Shown here: piece after piece, positions 1-7,613 of the stretch
Layout: every line of letters starts with the position of its first letter
How positions within the stretch are numbered: the first letter of the stretch is position 1
Origin: an uncultured Bacteroidota bacterium
GTDB taxonomy: Bacteria; Bacteroidota; Bacteroidia; Flavobacteriales; UA16
NCBI GenBank assembly: GCA_902578505.1
Contig: CACHDD010000034.1
Location: 1 to 10,172, forward strand
Direction of reading: 5' to 3'
Length of the DNA stretch: 10,172 nt
The notes under the pieces: generated by a model
What the model saw: only the letters and a program-made list of their open reading frames with translations
What the model was told of the DNA's origin: nothing
The model's database searches: none
Translations under genes and position numbers: made by a program

Positions 1-3000
1 TCTCTTTGGGCATTTTCTTGAAATATCCATCCTTTGTAAGAGCCTTCATTGCATCAGATGCAACTTCTTCGCCAGCCATTTCAGTTATTCCATATTCATA
101 GTTATAACTAACATCAACAGGTTGAGCAGAGGATGCGTTTTTAAGTTGGCCTGCTAGATAGTCAACAAGTTTTTGATTCATAAATAGATTCAGAGGTAAA
201 GTACCCCTCATTTCTATTTTATTTGATTCAGTAACCCAAGCATCGCCTATAAACTCATGCTCTATCAAATTAAAATCAAAAGGCAAATGAGAACTTCCTG
301 AAGAATAAACTCCACATCCAGATTCTGGCAATTCTGTTAGTGATCCAGAAGATTTGGGGTTTTCGAATTTTGCATCTGTACTAACTACATACCTTGTTTT
401 CTTTTTATCAAATCTCAGATATCCCTCAGGTTTGAAAACAGAATGATCCCCTCTATCAGGCTTTTTAGTAAAGAATAATGAATAAGCTTCGAAAGGGCTA
501 TCATCAGACAACATTATACCTGCGTCAAGATGGGCTTTGCCTTTTTCAACGATTAATTCGGTTACAGGAATTTTAATATTGGCTGGATCTATAACAGTTG
601 TAAATTCAATCCACTCCCTATTAAAATCAGGGCAATTGATCGCTAGTCTTGTTCCACCATCAAATTCTAAATGTTTTCTTTCCCCTTTTAATGTTACGTT
701 TCCAGTAAACTCAAAAAATGGATCAAGGTAGAAATCTTGGGATATAGGTACTTTAGCAAGTGCAATTGTATTTTGAGCAGAATCAACTTCTATAAGGTCA
801 AAATATATTGGCCACTCTACTTCATTAACATCCTTATACAGGTACTGAGCTGACCCTCTATAATCGTTACGACCAAAGATATTAATAGTTGCTTCGAATA
901 GTCTATGATGCCTTGTTTCTCTATTTGTAAACACTTGTGCATTATACAATGGACTCATTTGAGCATCCCTATTAACTACTACATAACCAGTATCTGGTAT
1001 TATCTCTGCATCTGCCACATTTATTAAGGGGACATCATGACATTCAACTACAGCAGCACCTACTTTGTACAATGCACTTTTACTAGCGAATGAAAGAGAA
1101 TCTTGGTCTGGATGTGTTGAAATGAAGTTCTCATTTTCAGCATCTGCTAAAGTGTTGTCAAGCTGGATTTGGTCTAGGTCCATATACCATCTAAACTTAT
1201 CCATTGTACACAAATACCTAATTGCAGGCAGTTCGATTTGAGTAAAACCTGAATGAGATACAAAGTCACCTATCCTTTCATCAAAATCTATTTCAGCTTG
1301 AACATTTGTTGTTTTGAAAGCTAGTGCGTTCAAATCATGGCCAATGATTTCAAAATTAGCTGTATCTGCTAGCATTCCTCTTTCCTTCATGTTAAACAGA
1401 TTTGAACTCAGTCTAGCATCCTCAAATTCAAATTCTCCATCAGCAGTCATTCCTTGGGGATTTAGATGTATAGCCCCCATTAAGTCTGCATCTTCACCAA
1501 AACACTTTAGTTTTTCTTGATCATACCTAACATCCAATATTTCCTTGTCTGAATGAAGTGCAAATTCAGTCACTGACGCTTCTACAGATGGTACGTGATC
1601 CCAAATGGCTTCATTTACATATGATGTTGTCATTCCAAATGCGGAATCAGGAACTAAAACCATATCATCCCCACTAATATGAGATGATAGGTAATCAATA
1701 ACACCAGTTCCTTGTAGACCATTCATATTGAGCTTCAAGTCGGCAGTAATTGTACCTAAGCCCCTGTAAAGAGGGAAACCCTCTGGTGGACTTGAAGTTT
1801 CTAATCCTAAAGAGAAATCATCCATTAACCTAAGATCAACGTCTAAATCAGGAATAATTCCTCCAGCAAGTAATTCCCCAGAGAATCTCACATTATCCTT
1901 TACAAAATTGTCTAAAGAGTCAATTTCAAATGGGTCAAGAGCATATCTAAATCTGTTTCTATGATATGCGCTCTTATGAATTGAATAATTGTCATAGTAA
2001 ACAAATGATGGTCCTGTTGAAGTTAGAACAGGATAATGTGGGTATAAATGCGACCTCCAACCAGAGCGGTTAGAAGGATCATCTATTTGAAGTGTACCAG
2101 TTATTCCGTCAATTGTATTTCGAATAAGCCTTGTTTTGGGTCTTCCTGACGGATTGAATTCACCATCAATTTCTGCCCTTATATGCATCCTTTCTACAGC
2201 ATTCAAATTGATTTGGAATGCTGAGTAATCGAATTCAAAATTGCTTCCGTTAAATTCAAATTTTCCTGCTTTTACGTTTCCTGCAAATGAGAAATCTCTG
2301 TCTTTTGACATTTTGATTTGGCCTTCTTCAGGAGAAATAACAACTTCTTGGGCTTCACTTATCTTGAATGGAGAAATTCCACCTATGTCTAATACTTTAC
2401 TATTTAGACCAAGCACAGCGTTTGCACCATTTCCTACTTCTGATCTAAAAGCTATAACGTCGTAATCAGCTCTACCCTTATTGCACTTAAGATGGTTATC
2501 TGCTTTTGGCAGCCATTCGCACCAACCATCCTCAGCATCGTAACTAACATAACCTTGCAATGCCAAATCAATTAGCATAAGCTTAACTGTTGGTTCGCTT
2601 AGTCTCAAGTGATAGGCATATTCGCTAACATAAAATCCATTACCAGCTTTATTCTTCATGAAATGCCTTAGCTCTGAAAGCGGATGAATAGAAGAAATCC
2701 CCATCATAGAATCATATGATCTCTTATCGAAATTGGCTATTGATCTAAATATTCCTAATCCTCTCCCAGATAGTAAAAGCGATCCAAGGTAAAGATTTTG
2801 AGAACCTACATTCCATGTAATTGCCTCAACCTGAAATTCTATTTTGTGATACGAATCTTCAAAGGCTTGCATTCCTATGCCATCTTCAGTTCTAATGAAC
2901 ATCAATTTATTTGAAGGTTTATCGTATCTAACGCTTAAACCTGGATGAAAAATACTGTCGTTTCCTATGTAAATAGCTAATTCTGAATCTATTGAACCAA

Positions 3001-4012
3001 AACCATCTTTTCTAAACATTATCTCATTTATCGAACATTTAATGAATAATGTATCAGAATTGTAAATTTTCAGTAGTCCCTTTTCTTCATCTACACCCGT
3101 ACCATCTAATCTTGATCCTTTGACTACAATTCCACCCTCGAAATCCATGTTGGGAAAGAAATCTTCTAAAAACAATTTCTCAGAATCTGACTCAAATCTT
3201 GGATAAATTTTCTCTTCTGGCGTATTAGTTCTTTGAACCTTAAATGTTAAGTCACCTGTAAGAGGTTTTTTGAATAATTCAGTATGAAATTCTACAGGAC
3301 CACATTTAAAAGTGCTACCGTTTAATTTGATTTTGTAGTTGTTAAGTACAGCAAACTGTGCTGAATCATTGAAAGTTGTTCCCTCCCAGTGTACCCGACC
3401 TCCTTGACCATACCATTGGCCTGTAGTAGGTAGAAATCTTCCTGAAGTATTTCTAATTGATGCACTATCACCTTTTGAATAGCAAACAAGCGTTCCACTA
3501 TCAAATTGCACAAAAGGAATTGAATCAACCCCAATGCTCATATCGCCTCCCACGAATTGCCAAACTGATGCTCTTGAATTAGAAATTGTATTTTCTAAGA
3601 ATAGATCCTTTGATAAAACTAAATATGAGTTAAGCTTTTTGTACCATCTTCTATTTTCATTAAGAGAAATAATGGACTTGTGCCATCCATCCCAAATCTC
3701 CATCCTAAGTGAATCAGAATTTAGTTGAGCATTCACTCCTTCTAAATAACCAATTATTCCAGTAGACAAATTTATATTAGTCTCCTGAAGTTGCATTACA
3801 GTAGAGATCACTGTGTCTTGCATTGCTCTAGTAGTAGAGCTTCTGTTAAAGGAATTCGTAAACTCTGAGCTTAACCATTTGGCTTGATTTGGAAGGCTTT
3901 TAGAAAGGTCAGATTCTAATTCTTTTAAAAATGCGCTTGGAATTGGTAATTCGGTTTGGGCTGAAACGCATGTAAACCAAAGTGTAAATACTATAAATAG
4001 GACTCTTCGCAT
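1..4012 (-). CDS. Giant exported protein of unknown function (3' end outside window)
   Basis: I do not recognise a characterised family. Reading every codon on the minus strand from the ATG at 4012 down to base 2 gives 1337 residues with no stop, and the frame runs off the window edge. An in-frame TAG at 4021-4019 lies just upstream, so this is the only plausible ATG. Residues 1-18 form a signal peptide: two arginines, a hydrophobic core and a VSA end before Gln19. This predicts export to the periplasm or outer membrane. The rest is rich in alternating polar and hydrophobic residues with many Gly, Asp, Asn and aromatics, which suggests long beta-sheet structure. Notable segments are a Gly/Trp-rich patch (residues 198-211), a helical stretch resembling a winged helix (447-492), DPSNRSG (645-651) and DPFEIDSLDNF (693-703). 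From memory, Bacteroidota carry very long uncharacterised proteins of this style, but I could not check. It follows prmA by 41 bases with no evident promoter, so it is probably the last visible gene of the tpiA operon. Reality of the gene is nearly certain; function is unknown. Confidence 0.9.
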   Translation of the reverse strand, partial: MRRVLFIVFTLWFTCVSAQTELPIPSAFLKELESDLSKSLPNQAKWLSSEFTNSFNRSSTTRAMQDTVISTVMQLQETNINLSTGIIGYLEGVNAQLNSDSLRMEIWDGWHKSIISLNENRRWYKKLNSYLVLSKDLFLENTISNSRASVWQFVGGDMSIGVDSIPFVQFDSGTLVCYSKGDSASIRNTSGRFLPTTGQWYGQGGRVHWEGTTFNDSAQFAVLNNYKIKLNGSTFKCGPVEFHTELFKKPLTGDLTFKVQRTNTPEEKIYPRFESDSEKLFLEDFFPNMDFEGGIVVKGSRLDGTGVDEEKGLLKIYNSDTLFIKCSINEIMFRKDGFGSIDSELAIYIGNDSIFHPGLSVRYDKPSNKLMFIRTEDGIGMQAFEDSYHKIEFQVEAITWNVGSQNLYLGSLLLSGRGLGIFRSIANFDKRSYDSMMGISSIHPLSELRHFMKNKAGNGFYVSEYAYHLRLSEPTVKLMLIDLALQGYVSYDAEDGWCEWLPKADNHLKCNKGRADYDVIAFRSEVGNGANAVLGLNSKVLDIGGISPFKISEAQEVVISPEEGQIKMSKDRDFSFAGNVKAGKFEFNGSNFEFDYSAFQINLNAVERMHIRAEIDGEFNPSGRPKTRLIRNTIDGITGTLQIDDPSNRSGWRSHLYPHYPVLTSTGPSFVYYDNYSIHKSAYHRNRFRYALDPFEIDSLDNFVKDNVRFSGELLAGGIIPDLDVDLRLMDDFSLGLETSSPPEGFPLYRGLGTITADLKLNMNGLQGTGVIDYLSSHISGDDMVLVPDSAFGMTTSYVNEAIWDHVPSVEASVTEFALHSDKEILDVRYDQEKLKCFGEDADLMGAIHLNPQGMTADGEFEFEDARLSSNLFNMKERGMLADTANFEIIGHDLNALAFKTTNVQAEIDFDERIGDFVSHSGFTQIELPAIRYLCTMDKFRWYMDLDQIQLDNTLADAENENFISTHPDQDSLSFASKSALYKVGAAVVECHDVPLINVADAEIIPDTGYVVVNRDAQMSPLYNAQVFTNRETRHHRLFEATINIFGRNDYRGSAQYLYKDVNEVEWPIYFDLIEVDSAQNTIALAKVPISQDFYLDPFFEFTGNVTLKGERKHLEFDGGTRLAINCPDFNREWIEFTTVIDPANIKIPVTELIVEKGKAHLDAGIMLSDDSPFEAYSLFFTKKPDRGDHSVFKPEGYLRFDKKKTRYVVSTDAKFENPKSSGSLTELPESGCGVYSSGSSHLPFDFNLIEHEFIGDAWVTESNKIEMRGTLPLNLFMNQKLVDYLAGQLKNASSAQPVDVSYNYEYGITEMAGEEVASDAMKALTKDGYFKKMPKE

Positions 4013-4053
4013 CAAGTCCTAAGTTATGATTAAATTGAGTAGAGTTTTTAAGA

Positions 4054-4932
4054 CTAAAGTGCAGGTTTCCCACAAATAATACACGCCCAACCATTGCGTT
4101 CAAGATTTGATATAATTGTCCAATTTAGAGCTTGGATTTCCTTTTTCATTATTTCTACATCTACAGAGAAAAATCCAGAAAATACAATTGAGCCTCCTTG
4201 CTTTAGCACTTTGTTATAGGTAGACATGTCGTCTATGAGAACATTGCGATTGATGTTAGCTAGTATGATGTTGTTTAATCCTTTGTACTTCGAGGCCAAA
4301 AGTTCAGAGGTACCACAATCAATTGTGAAATCTTCGTCAATGCTAACTCCGTTTAATGCAACGTTTTCTGCTGTATTATCAACAGCGCCTTCTTCTATAT
4401 CAATGGCCAAAACTCTTTCTGCACCTAACAATTTGGCTACAATAGCAAGCACACCAGTTCCGCATCCCATGTCTAAGACCACAGATCCTTTTAAGTCTAA
4501 ACCCAACATAGCTTTTATCATCATCCACGTAGTGTCGTGATGGCCTGTTCCGAAGGACATATTAGGCTTTATAACAACGTCAAGTAAGGCATCAGATTTA
4601 GTGTGAAATGGGGCTCTAACCACTACCCTATCCTCTACATTGACAGGTTCGTATTCCTCCTCCCACTTTGCATTCCAATTCTCATTTTCTACTAATGATT
4701 CAGTCCAAACCGTATTATCAGCTATTGCTTCAAGCTTGGCCTTAGCCTCATTCAACAAATCTCTATCGATATTTAGATTTGGGATATGAGCGATAAGACC
4801 AAATTCTGTAGGCTCAAAAACCTCGAAATCCAATTCGGACAAATAAGCAATCGCTGTTTCCCTTGCAGGAAGTACTGGAGTAAATTTTATTTCCAGTTTT
4901 AAATAATCCTCTCTTATAAATTCTCTACTCAC
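4054..4932 (-). CDS. prmA: Ribosomal protein L11 methyltransferase PrmA
   Basis: PrmA is a cytosolic class I SAM-dependent enzyme that methylates amino groups of ribosomal protein L11. The protein shows the family signature MSFGTGHHDTT (residues 125-135), SAM-binding motif I VLDMGCGTG (152-160), an acidic DIEEGA loop after the next strand, and LANIN (224-228) as the motif near the active site. The N-terminal ~100 residues match the usual L11-recognition domain in length and style. There is no ATG in the N-terminal region. I chose the GTG at 4932, which gives 292 residues and an 8-base overlap with the end of tpiA, typical of translational coupling. In-frame GTG codons at 4965 and 4983 would extend it further into tpiA and add non-family sequence. 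The gene lies directly downstream of tpiA on the same strand and probably shares its transcript. In flavobacteria I recall clpS often following prmA; here the giant exported protein gene follows instead. Identity is secure; the start is moderately sure. Confidence 0.95.
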   Translation of the reverse strand: MSREFIREDYLKLEIKFTPVLPARETAIAYLSELDFEVFEPTEFGLIAHIPNLNIDRDLLNEAKAKLEAIADNTVWTESLVENENWNAKWEEEYEPVNVEDRVVVRAPFHTKSDALLDVVIKPNMSFGTGHHDTTWMMIKAMLGLDLKGSVVLDMGCGTGVLAIVAKLLGAERVLAIDIEEGAVDNTAENVALNGVSIDEDFTIDCGTSELLASKYKGLNNIILANINRNVLIDDMSTYNKVLKQGGSIVFSGFFSVDVEIMKKEIQALNWTIISNLERNGWACIICGKPAL

Positions 4933-5680
4933 CTGCAGCTTGAATGATTTGACTGAAGTCACTTGGATTAAGTGACGCACCACCTATTAAACCACCATCT
5001 ACGTCCTCATTTGCAAATAACTCGTTTGCGTTTGAAGGCTTACAACTACCACCGTAAAGGATTGAGATTTGGCTTGCTCTCTTAGTCCCAAACTTCTCTC
5101 CTAACCATTGTCTAATAAAAGTGTGCATCTCTCCTGCTTGCTCAGCTGTAGCAGTCCTACCTGTTCCAATTGCCCAAATCGGCTCGTAAGCGATGACAAA
5201 CTTTTCTGGGTCTAAATCAGAAATATTTGAAAGTGCAGAATCCAATTGGCCTGCAATCATTTCTTGATGAGTTCCTGCGTCTCGAATTTCTAATGGCTCA
5301 CCACAACAAAGAACAACACCAAGTCCAGCCTCGATTGATCTAGAAATCTTTTCAACCACCACTTCATTTGAATCACCGTAGTATTCTCTCCTTTCAGAGT
5401 GGCCAATCAAGGCAAATTCTACTCCGCATGATTTCAACATTTCAGCTGTGTATTCTCCAGTGTAAGCCCCTGTGCCTGTTGCGCTTACATTTTGGGATGC
5501 AAGGATGATACTTGATGGTTTAATATCAGAAAGTGATGCTAAAAACGGAGCTGGAGGCGCTACGATTATTTTCACATTTGAAGGCAATGAAGTTGTCAAC
5601 TCACTCATTTCGCTTATCCACTCACATGACTCGTTGAAAGATTTATTGCTTTTCCAGTTTCCTGCTACTATGTTCCTCAT
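4925..5680 (-). CDS. tpiA: Triosephosphate isomerase
   Basis: This cytosolic glycolytic enzyme interconverts dihydroxyacetone phosphate and glyceraldehyde 3-phosphate. Key elements are all present: the N-terminal GNWKSNK with Asn8 and the substrate-binding Lys10, the catalytic His94 in IGHSERR, the catalytic base Glu166 in AYEPIWAIGTG followed by the flexible lid, and the phosphate-binding YGGS (209-212) and GGLIGGASL near the C-terminus. The length is 251 residues, normal for the family. There are tandem ATG codons at 5683 and 5680. I use the second, which gives the usual MRNIVAGNWK beginning, although the first would add only one Met. A TTG at 5725 would add an unrelated N-terminal tail and overlap recQ, so I rejected it. 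The gene diverges from recQ with 20 bases between start codons and overlaps prmA by 8 bases at its 3' end. It is probably the first gene of the minus-strand operon. Confidence 0.97.
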   Translation of the reverse strand: MRNIVAGNWKSNKSFNESCEWISEMSELTTSLPSNVKIIVAPPAPFLASLSDIKPSSIILASQNVSATGTGAYTGEYTAEMLKSCGVEFALIGHSERREYYGDSNEVVVEKISRSIEAGLGVVLCCGEPLEIRDAGTHQEMIAGQLDSALSNISDLDPEKFVIAYEPIWAIGTGRTATAEQAGEMHTFIRQWLGEKFGTKRASQISILYGGSCKPSNANELFANEDVDGGLIGGASLNPSDFSQIIQAAGE

Positions 5681-5688
5681 CATATTTG
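5658..5688 (+). promoter_or_regulatory. Candidate recQ promoter, Bacteroidota type
   Basis: The Bacteroidota primary promoter consensus is TTTG near -33 and TAnnTTTG near -7. Here TTTC (5658-5661), 19 bases, then CATATTTG (5681-5688) match with one mismatch in each element. The upstream half lies inside the tpiA coding region. Transcription would begin only about 5-10 bases before the recQ ATG at 5701, so the leader would be almost absent. Such short motifs occur by chance in A+T-rich DNA, so this is weak. Confidence 0.2.
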
Positions 5689-5700
5689 ATTTGTGCAAAG

Positions 5701-7608
5701 ATGCTGAACTCTGAGTCAAAGACAATAATTAAAAACATCCTTCAATCAAATTGGGGGTTTAATTCCTTACGCGACCACCAAAAAGGTCCTGTGTATTCTC
5801 TTGCGTCAAAAACTCACACAATTGCTCTTCTGCCTACAGGTGCCGGTAAAAGTCTTTGTTATCAGTTACCTGCATTATATCATGGTGGTCTTTGCCTAGT
5901 TATTTCTCCCCTTGTGGCTCTTATGGAAGACCAAACTATTAACCTCAAAGCATCAGGGATTAGAGCTTCATCTCTTTCAGGTAATATTGGGAATGATGGT
6001 ATTGATAGAGTTCTGGAGAATGCATCGTTGGGGAAATTAGATTTTCTTTACCTAAGCCCTGAGAGAATAGAAAATCAAATGTTTCAAGCTCGTGCGAACA
6101 AGCTTGATGTAAGGACTATCATTGTAGACGAGGCACATTGCATATCTCAATGGGGACACGACTTCAGACCTGATTATTGCGAGATTAAAAATCTCAAAAC
6201 ACTATTCCCAAATACTGTTTGGGGTGCGTATACAGCTACTGCAACAGAAGATGTGCTGAGAGATATTGAATTGCAATTAGAACTTGATAACCCTCAAGTA
6301 TTTCGGTCTTCCTTAAGACGTTCAAACCTCAAATACAGCGTTAATCTTTGGGGTAACCCAGAGGTTGAGACTCTACACGAAACGATCAAATTATCCCAAA
6401 AATATTCTGATGGCGCTGGGCTACTCTACGTCAAAAGTCGAGCTGTAGCAGACAAGTTTGCTACAAGGTTAAAAACTTTGGGCTTGAGGGCAGAGTCTTA
6501 TCACGCTGGCTTAAATTCCAAAGTAAAAGCAAAACGTCAAAACAATTGGCTTAAAGGTAAAACCCAAATCATCTGTTGCACTTCTGCCTTTGGTATGGGT
6601 ATAGATAAGCCAAACGTTCGTTGGGTAATTCACTACAATTTACCCAACTCACTCGAGTCATATATCCAAGAAGCAGGTAGAGCTGGTCGCGATTTAAAAG
6701 AATCAGAGTGCATAGCGTTCTTTGACTCAGAACTATCTAAAAGAAATACATCTTCCATCGAAGCGAAATTCCCAGAATTAAGACTCATTCAGGATGTATA
6801 CCAAAACATAGCCGACCAAGGAAGAGTAGCAATAGGTGACAATCAAAAATGTGATTTTTCTATAGACAAGGCTTTAGATAAACTAAACATTTCTAGATCT
6901 GTTCTAAGAAGATGTTTATCGATTTTAGAATCTCACGCCTACATATCTTTTAAAGAACCATCTGTTGTAGACGGGCATGTGGTTTGGCTCGGAGGAAAAA
7001 ACAGAATTTTAAATGAAGAAACAGGGCTTACAGGAAAGCTTTCAGCTCATTTCATGAGAGTCTCTACCTCACCTTCTGAAGAGATTCAAATTCAATTAAA
7101 AAAACTGTGTTCTCAACTATTTTGTAAGCAAGAAGATTTAGAATCGTCACTATTGGCATTGAACGCAAAGGGGTTGATATTTTGGGCTCCTAACAATGGC
7201 GAACTAAAGGTAACTTGGCCAAACTCAAGAATAGCAACAAACAAAATAGTATTTGATTCTAAATTGTTGGCTTCGCGAAAGGAACATCTACTCGATAAGT
7301 TGGATTTAGTAAATAAATATGCACAATCAAAGAATTGTAGAGCTATTGAATTAGAGAATTATTTAGATTCAAACACGATTAGAGATAATTGTGCAGTTTG
7401 TGATAATTGCACTTGGGATTCATTTAAAGCTGAAGCTTCATTACGTAAAATAATAAATAGTGAAAATGGTATAAGTGCGTATGAACTTATCCGAAAATTC
7501 AACCCTGGACACAGATTGTCAGTGTCACAAATACTCAGACAATTACTAGATTCAGGTGTTATTTACACAGAAGGCACAAATGTCTTCATAGCTTCGCAGC
7601 CTAGTTGA
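5701..7608 (+). CDS. recQ: RecQ-family ATP-dependent DNA helicase
   Basis: This is a superfamily 2, 3'-to-5' DNA helicase acting in recombination and repair of stalled forks. From the ATG at 5701 it is 635 residues. Seen in order are the motif 0 region WGFNSLRDHQ (18-27), Walker A LPTGAGKS (44-51), ISPLVALMEDQ, the Walker B box DEAH (143-146) in DEAHCISQWGHDFRPDY, TATAT (motif III), YVKSRAVADKFA (motif IV), and SAFGMGIDKPNVRWVIHYNLP with QEAGRAGRD (motifs V and VI). The zinc-binding cysteines Cys546, Cys564, Cys567 and Cys570 (C-x17-C-x2-C-x2-C) sit about 200 residues after the helicase core rather than directly behind it as in E. coli RecQ. Between them lies a helical, winged-helix-like stretch. 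There is no obvious HRDC domain. A TTG at 5686 could add five residues but is less likely than the ATG. rlmI follows after 5 bases, so the two are probably cotranscribed. Confidence 0.95.
   Translation: MLNSESKTIIKNILQSNWGFNSLRDHQKGPVYSLASKTHTIALLPTGAGKSLCYQLPALYHGGLCLVISPLVALMEDQTINLKASGIRASSLSGNIGNDGIDRVLENASLGKLDFLYLSPERIENQMFQARANKLDVRTIIVDEAHCISQWGHDFRPDYCEIKNLKTLFPNTVWGAYTATATEDVLRDIELQLELDNPQVFRSSLRRSNLKYSVNLWGNPEVETLHETIKLSQKYSDGAGLLYVKSRAVADKFATRLKTLGLRAESYHAGLNSKVKAKRQNNWLKGKTQIICCTSAFGMGIDKPNVRWVIHYNLPNSLESYIQEAGRAGRDLKESECIAFFDSELSKRNTSSIEAKFPELRLIQDVYQNIADQGRVAIGDNQKCDFSIDKALDKLNISRSVLRRCLSILESHAYISFKEPSVVDGHVVWLGGKNRILNEETGLTGKLSAHFMRVSTSPSEEIQIQLKKLCSQLFCKQEDLESSLLALNAKGLIFWAPNNGELKVTWPNSRIATNKIVFDSKLLASRKEHLLDKLDLVNKYAQSKNCRAIELENYLDSNTIRDNCAVCDNCTWDSFKAEASLRKIINSENGISAYELIRKFNPGHRLSVSQILRQLLDSGVIYTEGTNVFIASQPS
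5717..5750 (-). promoter_or_regulatory. Candidate tpiA operon promoter, Bacteroidota type
   Basis: On the minus strand TTTG (5750-5747), a 22-base spacer and TGTCTTTG (5724-5717) resemble the TTTG / TAnnTTTG consensus with one mismatch in the second element. The spacer is within the loose range reported for flavobacteria. It would give a leader of roughly 30 bases before tpiA. The whole site lies inside the first codons of recQ, as it must if tpiA has its own promoter, because the gap between the genes is only 20 bases. The evidence is motif resemblance only. Confidence 0.25.
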
Positions 7609-7613
7609 GCATT

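Noticed and set aside
2241..2465. Short plus-strand open frames opposite the giant gene (also near 537-731, 1314-1520 and 3534-3728)
   Set aside because: All lie antisense inside one uninterrupted 1337-codon frame, have no family resemblance and reflect its codon composition.
3956..4012. Lipoprotein signal at Cys15 of the giant protein
   Set aside because: The residues before the cysteine (Leu-Trp-Phe-Thr) do not fit a lipobox; an ordinary signal peptidase site after VSA fits better.
3909..4103. Minus-strand frame of 64 codons across the prmA/giant gene junction
   Set aside because: It is out of frame with both genes, covering the end of prmA and the start of the giant gene.
4226..4540. Plus-strand open frame of 104 codons opposite prmA
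   Set aside because: It is the antisense shadow of prmA, which has full family motifs on the other strand; the translated product shows no recognisable feature.
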